This document shows, piece by piece, positions 1 to 8,670 of a stretch of 64,000 nucleotides of DNA. The stretch is from Sphingomonas flavalba. Lineage in GTDB: Bacteria; Pseudomonadota; Alphaproteobacteria; Sphingomonadales; Sphingomonadaceae. Numbering within the stretch: the stretch's first letter is position 1; every line of letters starts with the position of its first letter. The DNA lies in contig NZ_SPHY01000001.1 in assembly GCF_004796535.1 (NCBI RefSeq), positions 62,001 through 126,000 of the forward strand, given 5' to 3'. The notes beneath the pieces are model-generated. The model was not told the origin of the DNA. It saw only the letters and a program-made list of their open reading frames with translations, and ran no database searches. The position numbers were made by a program, and so were the translations under genes.

Positions 1-700
1 GGGCGGTCAGCGTATGCAGCCGCCGGTCGCGGGTGTCGCGCCCGCCGTCCCGTTCGCGCAGCAGGTAATAGCCGGCCTGCACCCGCGCGCCGGCCAGCGG
101 CAACGTCCCGACCCCGCCGGCGAACACGGTATCGAAGCTTTCGCGATCGACGGCGGCGCGGTTAGCGAGCAGCGCGTCGCGCCCGTCCGGCAGGCGCGTC
201 TGCGGCAGCACGGCGAACAGCACTGCCCCCGGCCCGACATCGTCCTCCGCGCCGAGGTCCAGGCGGAGGCCGGTGAAGCCGTTGGTGCTGTTGCGATAGC
301 TGTCGTCGGCGACCAGCCGGCCGGAGCCGGTGTTCAGCACGAAACGGCCGGCCTGCAGCGTCGCCGCCGGGCCGATCCGCGCCCGGACATAGGCCTGGAC
401 CAGTTCCAGCGCGTTGACCTCTCCGGTCGAGATCGGACTGTCGCGATCGGCGAGATAGGCGCGGCTGTCGCGCAGTTCGGCGCCCAGTTCGAGCCCACCG
501 GCGCGATAGCGGGCGCCGACGATGGTGCGGAAGGCCAGCAGCTCATCCGGGGCGCCGAAACCGGCGCGCGCCTGCCGGTCGAGTGTTTCGTAGCGCGCGC
601 GGACACTGCCGGACAGGCTGAATCCGTCCGCGTCGGCGGCGATGGCGGCGGACGGGGCGGCTGCAAGCAGCCCCAGCAGAGCACAGACCCGAAAATGCAT
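1..700 (-). CDS. alginate export family outer membrane protein (N-terminal part, runs off the window)
   Basis: The gene starts at the ATG at 700 and reads leftward off the edge of the window, so only about 233 N-terminal residues are visible. The first 20 residues form a signal peptide (MHFRVCALLGLLAAAPSAIA). The rest alternates short hydrophobic and polar stretches as expected of a beta-barrel. It contains the stretch QAGRFVLNTGSGRL followed by RNSTNGFTGL, which resembles the alginate-export porin family (AlgE-like). These are outer membrane channels, and the substrate cannot be told from the sequence; alginate itself is not implied. It lies 44 bp downstream of dxs on the same strand. The family call is from remembered motifs. 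Confidence 0.75.
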   Translation of the reverse strand, partial: MHFRVCALLGLLAAAPSAAIAADADGFSLSGSVRARYETLDRQARAGFGAPDELLAFRTIVGARYRAGGLELGAELRDSRAYLADRDSPISTGEVNALELVQAYVRARIGPAATLQAGRFVLNTGSGRLVADDSYRNSTNGFTGLRLDLGAEDDVGPGAVLFAVLPQTRLPDGRDALLANRAAVDRESFDTVFAGGVGTLPLAGARVQAGYYLLRERDGGRDTRDRRLHTLTA

Positions 701-744
701 CGCAGCCGCGTAGCGGCGCAGGCGCGCGGCGACAAGCTTTCCGG

Positions 745-2670
745 TCAGGCGCGGGCGCCGGCGACCACCCCGACGGCGTTGCGGCGCAGCGCGGTCAGCA
801 CCGTCGCGACGATCGCGTCGGCGTCCAGCCCCGCCTCGGCATATTGCCGTTCGGGCGAATCATGGTCGATGAAATGATCGGGCAACCGCATCGTCCGCAG
901 CTTAAGCCCGGCATCGATCAGCCCCTGATCGCTGGCCATGGTCAGCACATGGGCGCCAAGCCCGCCGATGCTCGCTTCCTCCACTGTCACCGCGACCTGG
1001 TGGCTGGTCAGCAGGCGGCGGATCAGCTCCTCGTCCAGCGGCTTGGCAAAACGCAGGTCGGCGACGGTGGTCGACAGGCCCTGCGCCTCCAGCCGCTCGG
1101 CCGCCTTCAACACCTCGGCCAGCCGGGTGCCGAGCGACAGCAGCGCGACGGTCTTGCCCTGCCGGACGACCCGGCCCTTGCCGATCGCCAGCCGTTCCGG
1201 CACCGTCGGCAGCGGCACGCCCACACCCTCGCCGCGTGGATAGCGCACGGCGATCGGCCCGCTGTCATGCAGCGCGGCGGTGTGGACCATGTGGACCAGC
1301 TCCGCCTCGTCCGCCGCCGCCATCACCACGAAATTCGGCAGGGTGGCGAGGTAGGTGACGTCGAAGCTGCCGGCATGGGTGGCGCCGTCCGCCCCGACCA
1401 GCCCGGCGCGGTCGATCGCGAAGCGCACCGGCAGGTTCTGGATCGCGACGTCGTGGACAACCTGATCATAGGCGCGCTGCAGGAAGGTCGAATAGATCGC
1501 GCAGAACGGCCGCATCCCCTGCGCGGCAAGGCCGGCGGCGAAGGTGACGGCGTGCTGTTCGGCAATGCCGACGTCGAAGCTGCGGTCGGGAAAGCGCACG
1601 GCGAACTTGTCCAGCCCGGTGCCGGACGGCATCGCCGCGGTGATCGCGCAGATGGCGGGATCGCGCTCCGCCTCGGCGACCAGCGCCTTGGCGAACACGC
1701 CGGTGTAGCTGGGCGGCCCCGGCGGCGCCTTCGCCTGCTCGCCGGAAACGACGTCGAACTTGCGGACTCCGTGATATTTGTCGGGCGCCGCCTCCGCCGG
1801 GGCATAGCCCTTGCCCTTCTGGGTCACGACATGGACCAGGATCGGCCCTTCGGCCGCGTCGCGGACATTTTCGAGCACCGGGATCAGATGGTCGAGGTTA
1901 TGCCCGTCGATCGGCCCGACATAGTAGAAGCCCAGTTCCTCGAACAGCGTCCCGCCCATCGTCATGCCGCGGGCGAATTCGTCGGTCTTGCGCGCGGCAA
2001 CGTGAAGGGGCCGCGGCAGCTTGCGCGCCACCCGGCGGGCAAGGCCACGCAGGCCAAGGAATTCGCGGCTGGAAACGATGCGCGACAGATAGGCGGACAG
2101 GCCGCCGACCGGCGGGGCGATCGACATGTCATTGTCGTTCAGGATGACGACCAGCCGGTTGCCCGCCGCCTCCGCATTGTTCATCGCCTCATAGGCCATG
2201 CCGGCCGACATCGCGCCGTCGCCGATCACCGCGATCGCCTTGCCCGGTCGGCCGGCGAGCTTGTTGGCGACGGCGAAACCTAGGGCGGCGGAGATCGAGG
2301 TCGAGCTGTGCGCGGCGCCGAACGGGTCGTATTCGCTTTCGGCGCGGCGGGTGAAGCCGCTCAGCCCGCCGCCCTGGCGCAGGGTGCGGATGCGGTCGCG
2401 CCGCCCGGTCAGGATCTTGTGCGGATAGGCCTGGTGGCCGACGTCCCAGATCAGCCGGTCGGCCGGCGTGTCGAACACGTAATGCAGCGCCACCGTCAGT
2501 TCGACGACGCCCAGCCCGGCGCCGAGATGGCCGCCGGTGACCGAGACGGCCGAAATCGTCTCGCCCCGCAATTCGTCGGCAAGCTGGCGAAGCTGGTCGG
2601 GGCCGAGGCGGCGGAGATCCGCCGGCGTGTCAACGGTATCCAGCAACGGGGTGGCAGGCGTTTCGGCCAT
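745..2670 (-). CDS. dxs: 1-deoxy-D-xylulose-5-phosphate synthase
   Basis: This enzyme condenses pyruvate and glyceraldehyde 3-phosphate to DXP. It is the first step of the MEP isoprenoid pathway and also feeds thiamine and pyridoxal synthesis. The 641-residue product has the usual family length. It shows the thiamine-diphosphate site [15 protein letters not shown] near residue 80, [17 protein letters not shown] near 150 and the transketolase-type pyrimidine and C-terminal domains. The ATG at 2670 (MAETPATP) is chosen because GAGGAAC sits just upstream as a ribosome binding site; an in-frame ATG at 2682 would place that site inside the gene. It lies 54 bp downstream of zur on the same strand. 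Confidence 0.96.
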   Translation of the reverse strand: MAETPATPLLDTVDTPADLRRLGPDQLRQLADELRGETISAVSVTGGHLGAGLGVVELTVALHYVFDTPADRLIWDVGHQAYPHKILTGRRDRIRTLRQGGGLSGFTRRAESEYDPFGAAHSSTSISAALGFAVANKLAGRPGKAIAVIGDGAMSAGMAYEAMNNAEAAGNRLVVILNDNDMSIAPPVGGLSAYLSRIVSSREFLGLRGLARRVARKLPRPLHVAARKTDEFARGMTMGGTLFEELGFYYVGPIDGHNLDHLIPVLENVRDAAEGPILVHVVTQKGKGYAPAEAAPDKYHGVRKFDVVSGEQAKAPPGPPSYTGVFAKALVAEAERDPAICAITAAMPSGTGLDKFAVRFPDRSFDVGIAEQHAVTFAAGLAAQGMRPFCAIYSTFLQRAYDQVVHDVAIQNLPVRFAIDRAGLVGADGATHAGSFDVTYLATLPNFVVMAAADEAELVHMVHTAALHDSGPIAVRYPRGEGVGVPLPTVPERLAIGKGRVVRQGKTVALLSLGTRLAEVLKAAERLEAQGLSTTVADLRFAKPLDEELIRRLLTSHQVAVTVEEASIGGLGAHVLTMASDQGLIDAGLKLRTMRLPDHFIDHDSPERQYAEAGLDADAIVATVLTALRRNAVGVVAGARA

Positions 2671-2724
2671 GAAGTTCCTCATTCGCCGAGCATTCTAGAA
2701 CAGCGTCCCGGCAGTGTCGATGTG

Positions 2725-3186
2725 TCAGGCGCAGCCGGCGCAGCGGCCGCGCACCTCAATCACCGGCCGTTCCGGCATGAAGCCGCTGCGGCGCGCCGCC
2801 TTGCGGACATCGCCGGCGACGCGGTCGTCGTCGACATGGATGGTCTGGCCGCATTTGTCGCACACCAGGAAGATGCAGTCGTGGACGCAGCCGGGGTGGG
2901 CGTTGACGACATAGGCGTTGGCCGTTTCCACCCGCCGCGCCAGATTGGCGCCGACGAACAGGTCGAGGATGCGGTAGACGCTGTTGGCGGCGACGCGACG
3001 GCCCCGCGCCCGCGACACCGCGTCGGCGATGTCGTAGGCCGAAGCCGGCCGGTCGAAACCCGCAAGCGCATCGAAAATGCAGGCGCGCATGTCGGTCCAT
3101 TGCTCGCCGGACTGCTCAAGCACGTCCCTGGCGGCCCCGGCCAGCGCCGCCCCTTCGGGCTGGTGATGCTCGTGGCTGTAGCTCAT
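2725..3186 (-). CDS. zur: Fur-family transcriptional regulator, probable zinc regulator Zur
   Basis: The product is a 153-residue Fur-family repressor. A His-rich N-terminus (SYSHEHH) is followed by a winged-helix domain (about residues 25-85) and a C-terminal metal-binding and dimer domain. Two CxxC pairs, CDKCGQ near residue 115 and CAGC at the extreme C-terminus, are the structural zinc site. The short His-rich head and the order of metal residues fit Zur better than Fur. It lies 61 bp downstream of a MerC-domain gene, and a Zur-like operator precedes the pair, suggesting autoregulation. An in-frame GTG at 3207 is an alternative start; neither start has a clear ribosome binding site. Confidence 0.85.
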   Translation of the reverse strand: MSYSHEHHQPEGAALAGAARDVLEQSGEQWTDMRACIFDALAGFDRPASAYDIADAVSRARGRRVAANSVYRILDLFVGANLARRVETANAYVVNAHPGCVHDCIFLVCDKCGQTIHVDDDRVAGDVRKAARRSGFMPERPVIEVRGRCAGCA

Positions 3187-3247
3187 GAAACGGATGTAGG
3201 CTTTCACGCCGGTTCCGGCAATATCGGCGGGCCGGCAGACGGGCGGT

Positions 3248-3628
3248 TCAGCGCACCGCGCGGATGTTCAGCATATGGCCGAAGGCGAGGATGCCGACAC
3301 CGATGACGGTATAGGCCGCCTCGAGCCCGCTATGGTCCATGGCCAAGGCCGCCGCCATCACGCCAAGACCGATGCCGCCGATCGCCGCCGGCAGCACGCG
3401 GCGGTGGCGGACGATGCCGCCGGTCAGCGCGATCAGCCCCAGCCCGATCGCCAGCGTCAGCCCGACTTCGTGGACGGCATGGCTGAAGAAGCTGCCGCCG
3501 GCCGAAACCAGCCCGAGCAGCACCGCCGTGCCGATGCAATGCACCATGCACAGACCGGACAGGGCAATGGCCAGGCGATCGAGCAACCCGTCCCGGGCAA
3601 GCCATAGCGTGAGTCGCGATTCGTGCAT
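3248..3628 (-). CDS. MerC-domain inner membrane protein
   Basis: The 126-residue protein has four predicted membrane helices and the MerC signature LCMVHCIGTAVL near residue 25, with the paired cysteines of the family. MerC was first known from mercury operons, but there is no merR, merT, merP or merA here. The neighbour is zur, and a Zur-like operator precedes the gene. The context therefore suggests zinc or other divalent metal handling in the inner membrane; this is inference. The ATG at 3628 (MHESRLTLW) is preferred to a TTG at 3646. Confidence 0.75.
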   Translation of the reverse strand: MHESRLTLWLARDGLLDRLAIALSGLCMVHCIGTAVLLGLVSAGGSFFSHAVHEVGLTLAIGLGLIALTGGIVRHRRVLPAAIGGIGLGVMAAALAMDHSGLEAAYTVIGVGILAFGHMLNIRAVR

Positions 3629-3650
3629 GGCGGCGCTATGCCACAAGCTG

Positions 3651-3677
3651 TGATGTGTTACAATATATCATTGATAT
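3651..3677. promoter_or_regulatory. Zur-like operator
   Basis: An AT-rich palindromic patch stands out in a GC-rich background. The 20 bp TGATGTGTTACAATATATCA (3651-3670) match their own reverse complement at 14 of 20 positions. The nested 3656-3670 is close to the Zur core TGTTATA-N-TATAACA. A second, perfect inverted repeat ATATCA-T-TGATAT (3665-3677) overlaps it. The patch ends 23 bp upstream of the MerC-zur operon start and lies about 50 bp upstream of ctaA on the other strand. Consensus comparison is from memory. Confidence 0.6.
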
Positions 3678-3726
3678 GCTGGGCGACGCTTGCGCCTGCC
3701 CGGCGGGGGGGGCATAGGCCCGGCCG

Positions 3727-4779
3727 ATGACCAGCGCCCAACGCCGATGGGGACGGACCGCCGCTGCCCCGCGCCCGCTCGCCCTGTCCTGGTGGCTGCT
3801 GCTGGTGGCGGCGCTGGTGTTTCTGATCATCGTCGTCGGCGGCATCACCCGGCTGACCGAATCCGGCCTGTCGATCGTCGAATGGAAGCCGGTGCGCGGC
3901 ATCATCCCGCCGTTGAACGCCGAACAGTGGCAGTCGGAGTTCGCCGCCTATCAGGCGATCCCGCAATATATCGAACTGAACGCCCACATGACGCTGGAGG
4001 GGTTCAAGCAGATCTATTTCTGGGAATATGTCCACCGCCTGCTTGCCCGCGCCATCGGGCTGGTGCTGGCGCTGGTCGTCGCCGTCTTCTGGTGGCAGGG
4101 GACGATTCCGCAGGGCTATGGCCGGCGGATCATCATCATCCTGCTGCTCGGCGGGCTGCAGGGGGCGATCGGCTGGTGGATGGTGACGTCCGGCCTGCAA
4201 TACCGCACCGAGGTCAGCCATATCCGCCTTGCCATCCACCTGATGGCGGCGCTGCTGATTTTCGCCGTCATCCTGTGGACGGTGTTCGACCTGCGCGCGC
4301 TGGCCCGCGACCCCGCCGCCCGCCCGGCCCGGCTGACCGGCGTCGGCGCGATGGCGCTGACGGTGCTGTCGGTCCAGATCATGTACGGCGCCTTCACCGC
4401 CGGGCTGCGCGCCGGCTATGCCTTCTCAAGCTGGCCGAAGATGGGGGCGGACTGGTTCCCCGCCAACACGCCGATGCTCGACCCGGCCTGGCTGAACCTG
4501 TTCGACAACCCGATCGTCGTCCAGTTCATCCACCGCTGGGTCGCCTTTGTCGCCGCCGCCGCGCTCGGCGTGCTGGCGATGCGCGCGGCCAAGCGCGGCG
4601 GGCGGGCGGCGGCCCGCGCCGTCGCCGCGCTGCTCCTCGTCCAGATCCTGCTCGGCATTGCCACGCTCTTGAGCGGCGTGCGGATCGATATCGCCGTCGC
4701 GCACCAGGCGGTCGCGGCGCTTTTGCTCGCCGCGTCGGTAGCCAGCGCCCATGCGCTAGGCCGCTATAGGGTATTCTGA
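3727..4779 (+). CDS. ctaA: heme A synthase (CtaA/Cox15)
   Basis: This enzyme oxidises the C8 methyl group of heme O to give heme A for aa3-type cytochrome oxidase. It acts in the inner membrane. The 350-residue protein has eight predicted membrane helices. It shows the Cox15 family landmarks GGITRLTESGLSIVEWKPV near residue 38, EYVHRLLAR near 100 and the paired histidine helices EVSHIRLAIHL and QFIHRWVAF that bind heme. The loop ESGLSIVEWKP marks the alphaproteobacterial/mitochondrial type. It is divergent from the MerC-zur operon and precedes rplM-rpsI by about 120 bp. Confidence 0.95.
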   Translation: MTSAQRRWGRTAAAPRPLALSWWLLLVAALVFLIIVVGGITRLTESGLSIVEWKPVRGIIPPLNAEQWQSEFAAYQAIPQYIELNAHMTLEGFKQIYFWEYVHRLLARAIGLVLALVVAVFWWQGTIPQGYGRRIIIILLLGGLQGAIGWWMVTSGLQYRTEVSHIRLAIHLMAALLIFAVILWTVFDLRALARDPAARPARLTGVGAMALTVLSVQIMYGAFTAGLRAGYAFSSWPKMGADWFPANTPMLDPAWLNLFDNPIVVQFIHRWVAFVAAAALGVLAMRAAKRGGRAAARAVAALLLVQILLGIATLLSGVRIDIAVAHQAVAALLLAASVASAHALGRYRVF

Positions 4780-4806
4780 TACCCGTCCGCAAAGGCGCGG
4801 ATTTGC

Positions 4807-4834
4807 TTGACTTCCCCCGCCTCCTTCGTCATTA
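4807..4834 (+). promoter_or_regulatory. possible promoter of rplM-rpsI
   Basis: TTGACT at 4807-4812 is a good -35 hexamer. Sixteen bases later TCATTA (4829-4834) is a weak -10. The position, about 67 bp before the rplM start and after the ctaA stop, is sensible for a ribosomal protein operon. Only the -35 element is convincing. Confidence 0.35.
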
Positions 4835-4900
4835 GGGCCGCCGAGCACCGCCGTCCGGCAACGGGTGGCGCTTTGTTTTCGCAAGACGAGGTCTGGGCCC

Positions 4901-5380
4901 ATGAAGGCGCTGATGAAGACCACCAAGTCGGTCACCCCGGCCCAGGTGGAAAAGAAGTGGCATCTGATCGATGCCGACGGTCTGGTGGTCGGGCGCCTTG
5001 CCACGATTATCGCCAATATCCTGCGCGGCAAGCACAAGCCGAGCTACACCCCGCATATCGACTGTGGCGACAACGTCATCGTCATCAACGCGGACAAGGT
5101 GCGCTTCACCGGCAACAAGCTGAAGCAGAAGATGTATTACAAGCACACCGGCTATGCCGGCGGGCTGAAGGAAATCACCGCCGGCAAGGTGCTGGAAGGC
5201 CGTTTCCCGGAGCGCGTACTTGAAAAGGCGGTGGAGCGGATGATCCCGCGCGGCCCGCTCGGCCGCCAGCAGATGCGCAACCTGCGCCTGTTTTCCGGCC
5301 CCGAGCACAGCCACGAGGCCCAGAACCCCGAGCCGCTCGACATCGCGGCGATGAACCGCAAGAACAAGGTGGGCGCATAA
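4901..5380 (+). CDS. rplM: 50S ribosomal protein L13
   Basis: This is an early-assembly protein of the large ribosomal subunit. The 159-residue product shows the L13 features [18 protein letters not shown] near the start and a central [16 protein letters not shown]. The signature [18 protein letters not shown] follows near residue 110. The ATG at 4901 ([10 protein letters not shown]) is the family-typical start; an in-frame upstream ATG at 4865 would add residues unlike the family. The stop codon overlaps the start of rpsI by one base (TAATG), so the two are translationally coupled. Confidence 0.97.
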   Translation: MKALMKTTKSVTPAQVEKKWHLIDADGLVVGRLATIIANILRGKHKPSYTPHIDCGDNVIVINADKVRFTGNKLKQKMYYKHTGYAGGLKEITAGKVLEGRFPERVLEKAVERMIPRGPLGRQQMRNLRLFSGPEHSHEAQNPEPLDIAAMNRKNKVGA

Positions 5381-5943
5381 TGTCCGATAACCGCCAGTCC
5401 CTGTCCGACCTCGCCGCGCTGACCGGCGCGCAGGCCCCCGCCCCTGCGGCAGCCCCGGCGACCCCGGCCGACGCCGATGCCGCTGAAACCCCCGTCGCCG
5501 CCGACGCCGCGCCGGCCCAGCCGACGACGCCGCTGCGCGAACGCCAGGTTGACGCGCAAGGCCGCGCCTATGCCACCGGCCGCCGCAAGGACGCCGTCGC
5601 CCGCGTCTGGCTGAAGCCGGGCACCGGCAAGATCACCGTCAACGGCCGCGACCAGACCGTCTATTTCGCCCGCCCGACCCTGCGCCTGGTGCTCAACCAG
5701 CCGTTCAGCGTGTCGCAGCGCGAAGGCCAGTACGACGTGGTCGCCACCGTCAAGGGCGGAGGCCTGTCGGGCCAGGCCGGCGCGGTCAAGCACGGCATCA
5801 GCCAGGCGCTGACCCGGTTCGAGCCGGTGCTGCGCGCCCCGGTCAAGGCCGCCGGCTTCCTGACCCGCGACAGCCGCACCGTCGAGCGCAAGAAGTACGG
5901 CAAGGCCAAGGCCCGCCGCAGCTTCCAGTTCTCGAAGCGCTGA
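5380..5943 (+). CDS. rpsI: 30S ribosomal protein S9 with Ala/Pro-rich N-terminal extension
   Basis: This is a small-subunit protein whose C-terminal tail reaches the P-site tRNA. The canonical domain begins near residue 58 ([19 protein letters not shown]) and ends with the standard tail RRSFQFSKR. The first roughly 57 residues are an Ala/Pro-rich, low-complexity extension that E. coli S9 (about 130 residues) lacks; extensions of this sort are known in several alphaproteobacteria. It is coupled to rplM and followed by a strong terminator. Confidence 0.97.
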   Translation: MSDNRQSLSDLAALTGAQAPAPAAAPATPADADAAETPVAADAAPAQPTTPLRERQVDAQGRAYATGRRKDAVARVWLKPGTGKITVNGRDQTVYFARPTLRLVLNQPFSVSQREGQYDVVATVKGGGLSGQAGAVKHGISQALTRFEPVLRAPVKAAGFLTRDSRTVERKKYGKAKARRSFQFSKR

Positions 5944-5966
5944 TCGGCCGTCACGCCAACCGAAAG

Positions 5967-5998
5967 GGGCGGCTCCGGGATGCCGGGGCCGCCCTTTT
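5967..5998 (+). terminator. rho-independent terminator of rplM-rpsI
   Basis: A 12-bp stem (5967-5978 with 5983-5994, one G-T pair) has a four-base loop GATG and is followed directly by TTTT. It lies 24 bp after the rpsI stop. Confidence 0.85.
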
Positions 5999-6022
5999 CC
6001 TTTGCGCGGCGCGCTCCCCGGC

Positions 6023-6055
6023 AAAGAAGGGGCCGGCACGTTGCCGCGCCGGCCC
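6023..6055 (-). terminator. rho-independent terminator of amt
   Basis: Read on the minus strand, GGGCCGGC (6055-6048) pairs with GCCGGCCC (6037-6030) across a 10-base loop. It is followed by CTTCTTT. It lies about 26 bp beyond the amt stop codon. Confidence 0.7.
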
Positions 6056-6080
6056 AGGGCGTTCGCTGGCGGAACCCCGT

Positions 6081-7397
6081 TCAGTAATTATAGGCGCGCT
6101 CGCCATGCTCGCCGAGGTCGAGCCCCTCGCGCTCGACATCCTCGCTGACCCTGAGGCCGATCGTCACCTTGACGATGCCGAAGGCCACCGCCGAGCCGAT
6201 ACCCGACCACAGCACCGCCACCGCGACCGCCACCGCCTGGGTGGCAAGCTGCGGCGCGACCGCATAGTCCGCGGCGCCCGGCCCGCCGAGCGCGGGCGCG
6301 TAAACGATCGCGGTGCCGAGCGAGCCGATGATGCCGCCGATACCGTGGATGCCGAACGCATCCAGCGAATCGTCGAGGCGCAGCCGCGGCTTCAGCATGG
6401 TGACGAACCAGAAGCAGCCTCCACTGGCGATTGCGCCAAGCAGGATCGCGCCGAGCGGGCCGCTGTTGCCCGCCGCCGGGGTGACCGCGACCAGCCCGGC
6501 GATCGCGCCGGATGCGGCGCCGAGCAGCGAGCATTTGTATCCCGCGACCTTTTCCGCCAGCATCCACGCCAGCACCCCCGCCGCCGTCGCGACGAAGGTG
6601 TTGACCATGGCCAGCGCCGCTGCGCCGTTCGCCTCCAGCGCCGAACCGGCGTTGAACCCGAACCAGCCGACCCACAGCAACCCGGCGCCGATCAAGGTCA
6701 TGACCAGCGAATGCGGCGCCATCACGTCGCGCTGATACCCGGTGCGGCGGCCAAGCATCAGCGCGCCGACCAGCGCGGCGACGCCGGCGTTGATGTGGAC
6801 GACGGTACCGCCGGCGAAATCGAGCGCGCCCATTTCGAACAGATAGCCGCCCGCCGCCCACACCATATGCGCGATCGGGAAATAGACGATGGTCAGCCAG
6901 ATCGCGGCGAACAGCAGCGCGGCGGCGAACTTCAGCCGCTCCGCCAGCCCGCCCAGCACCAGCGCGGCGGTGATCGCGGCAAAGGTCATCTGGAACGACA
7001 CGAACACATATTCGGGAATGGCGACGCCGGCGGTGAAGGTTTCCGCCAGCGTTTCCGGCGTCACTCCGGCCAGGAACAGCTTCGCCCCGTCGCCGATGAA
7101 CGGCCCGCCGCCGCTGAACGCCAGGCTGTAGCCCCAGCCGACCCAGACCAGCATCGCCAGCGCGCAAACGCCAAGCACCTGGGTCAGCATCGACAACATG
7201 TTCTTGGTGCGAACGAGGCCGCCGTAGAACAGCGCCAGCCCCGGCACGATCATCAGCAACACCAGGACGGTCGCGGTCATCATCCAGGCGGTGTCGCCCT
7301 TGTCGACGGCGGCGGCGACCCAGGCAGCGGCGGGCGCCGGCAGGGTGGCGAGTGACAGGACTGTGAATGCGGTGATGTATTTATATCGAAATCGCAT
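6081..7397 (-). CDS. amt: ammonium transporter, Amt/MEP/Rh family
   Basis: This inner membrane channel takes up ammonium. The 438-residue product has an N-terminal signal-like helix (residues 1-25, ending PAPAAAWVAA) and about eleven membrane helices. Family motifs are PGLALFYGGLVRTKN near residue 55, DFAGGTVVHINAGVAALVGA with the pore histidine, and DAFGIHGIGGIIGSLGT with the second pore histidine. The ATG at 7397 follows GGGGGGAAC, a strong ribosome binding site; longer upstream versions lack one. No glnK/glnB PII gene is next to it, unlike the common glnK-amt arrangement. A possible sigma-54-type site lies upstream. Confidence 0.95.
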   Translation of the reverse strand: MRFRYKYITAFTVLSLATLPAPAAAWVAAAVDKGDTAWMMTATVLVLLMIVPGLALFYGGLVRTKNMLSMLTQVLGVCALAMLVWVGWGYSLAFSGGGPFIGDGAKLFLAGVTPETLAETFTAGVAIPEYVFVSFQMTFAAITAALVLGGLAERLKFAAALLFAAIWLTIVYFPIAHMVWAAGGYLFEMGALDFAGGTVVHINAGVAALVGALMLGRRTGYQRDVMAPHSLVMTLIGAGLLWVGWFGFNAGSALEANGAAALAMVNTFVATAAGVLAWMLAEKVAGYKCSLLGAASGAIAGLVAVTPAAGNSGPLGAILLGAIASGGCFWFVTMLKPRLRLDDSLDAFGIHGIGGIIGSLGTAIVYAPALGGPGAADYAVAPQLATQAVAVAVAVLWSGIGSAVAFGIVKVTIGLRVSEDVEREGLDLGEHGERAYNY

Positions 7398-7701
7398 GTT
7401 CCCCCCGGCGCGTTGGCACATCCGGGTATGCGACTCTATCCCTGCGGTAGCGCAGAATTGCAGGCCCCGGAGGACCATGGGCAGGCGGGCGGCGATCAGC
7501 CCAATGGCGGGCTAAAAATACACACACACAGCCGTGCGTCGGTCCTAAGTGTGGCACAGCACGGAGCGTGCCAGTTCCTCTGTCCAGCTCGAAATCGGCG
7601 ATCATCCATGATTGCGGATCGGCATATGGCCAATCTGCGATGCACATCGCCAGCACATGCGCCGCTTTTTTAGGCAGATGTTGTCAGTCCAGTCGGCCAG
7701 C
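7398..7701. other. gene-free stretch between amt and the polysaccharide operon
   Basis: This 304-bp stretch has no convincing gene. It should hold the amt promoter on the minus strand and the 3' end of the leftward polysaccharide operon. It contains a short CA run (7521-7530) and an inverted repeat TGGCAC-N10-GTGCCA at 7552-7573. I see no clear terminator for the polysaccharide operon. Confidence 0.5.
7558..7573 (-). promoter_or_regulatory. possible sigma-54-type promoter for amt
   Basis: On the minus strand the sequence TGGCACGCTCCGTGCT matches the -24/-12 pattern TGGCACG-N4-TTGCW except for one base, with the key GG and GC dinucleotides intact and correctly spaced. It lies about 160 bp upstream of amt, a gene often under nitrogen control. 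It is also half of an inverted repeat, so it may instead be a protein-binding site. Confidence 0.3.
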
Positions 7702-8670
7702 CTACTGACGAGAGCCGGTATAGACGTCGGTGAAAGCAAAATATTTGGATATGTAGCCGCCGACGATGTACGAAGAAGGCGAATATGCAGGCGCCGGAGC
7801 TTCACCGTGAATGTCGGCCAGCATATGCGCCAGTAGATTGCAGCCAAAAGCGTACGAGGCCGGGTAGTTGCCGCCGATCCGGCAATTGATCTCCATGATC
7901 TTAAGCACGCCATCGTCCAGATAAATATCAAGATTGACGATCCCGCGCAGCGGCAGCGTCGATCCGATCTGCCGTAGCAGATCCACAAACGGGTCGCGCA
8001 CTGCCGCGCGCAGCAAATAGCTCTCGCCATCCTTCTTCGACAGCACTTCCTTCACGCAGCAGTCGACCAGCGTCCCATCGGCGAGTGCGTAATAGGCATC
8101 GATGCAGTAATGCGTTCCTGCGCAGAAGGGCTGGAAGATATAGCGCGGATCGTGGTTCTGCTCGAAATGCGGAGCCAGGTCAGCGGGCGCGTGAAACACA
8201 TGGAACCCGCTTGCCGCCGATCCGCGCCTATCCTTCCGTATGAACGGGAATTGCGCGGGAGGGGCCAGAAACGTTGGCACGCCGGGCAGAGCGTTTTCGG
8301 TCAAAAAATCATAGAACGCATACTTATCCTCGCACAGCCGGGCTGTGTCCTCTACTGGATGCAACAACAACGACCCACCGCAAGCACCGTCGCGCTCCAA
8401 CCCGCCGAGCAGCGGGATTTCAGGATCAATCAGCGTCATATGGGCAAGGGGCGCATACCGCTCCAGTATAGCAGCGAAAGCCGCAACGAAGGCGGAGTCC
8501 GACGCCAGCGGCACCACCTCGAAATGGTCCACCTCCACCCGTGCCGGCGGAAACGGCGCGGCATCGCACCCAAGAACGTCCATACCGTAAAGCGCACATT
8601 CCTGCTTGAGCAGACGCAGCAAAGCGTTACGCTTACCGATGCCGGAAACTAATAGCGGCCTGGTCGTCAT
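7702..8670 (-). CDS. ATP-grasp enzyme, last gene of the polysaccharide operon
   Basis: The 322-residue protein has the carbamoyl-phosphate-synthase-like ATP-grasp fold. It has an N-terminal Rossmann-like part (about residues 1-100), a central ATP-grasp region with RLCEDKYAFYDFL, and a C-terminal metal and nucleotide site with NLDIYLDDG and MEINCRIGGNYPASYAFG. The E-x-N-x-R pattern of the family is present. Such enzymes ligate a carboxylate to an amine or similar nucleophile through an acyl phosphate. The substrate is unknown. The ATG at 8670 overlaps the methyltransferase stop (ATGA), so the two are coupled. Decoration of the polysaccharide with an amino acid or amide is inference. Confidence 0.8.
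   Translation of the reverse strand: MTTRPLLVSGIGKRNALLRLLKQECALYGMDVLGCDAAPFPPARVEVDHFEVVPLASDSAFVAAFAAILERYAPLAHMTLIDPEIPLLGGLERDGACGGSLLLHPVEDTARLCEDKYAFYDFLTENALPGVPTFLAPPAQFPFIRKDRRGSAASGFHVFHAPADLAPHFEQNHDPRYIFQPFCAGTHYCIDAYYALADGTLVDCCVKEVLSKKDGESYLLRAAVRDPFVDLLRQIGSTLPLRGIVNLDIYLDDGVLKIMEINCRIGGNYPASYAFGCNLLAHMLADIHGEAPAPAYSPSSYIVGGYISKYFAFTDVYTGSRQ

Noticed and set aside
844-2283. 479-codon frame on the plus strand opposite dxs
   Set aside because: Shadow of dxs: low-complexity, His/Arg/Gln-rich translation with no recognisable motif.
3248-3628. Mercury resistance
   Set aside because: A single MerC-domain protein beside zur, with no merR, merT, merP or merA, does not support a mer system.
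7521-7530. CA dinucleotide run as a phase-variation tract
   Set aside because: Only five units, and outside any coding or promoter element I can place.
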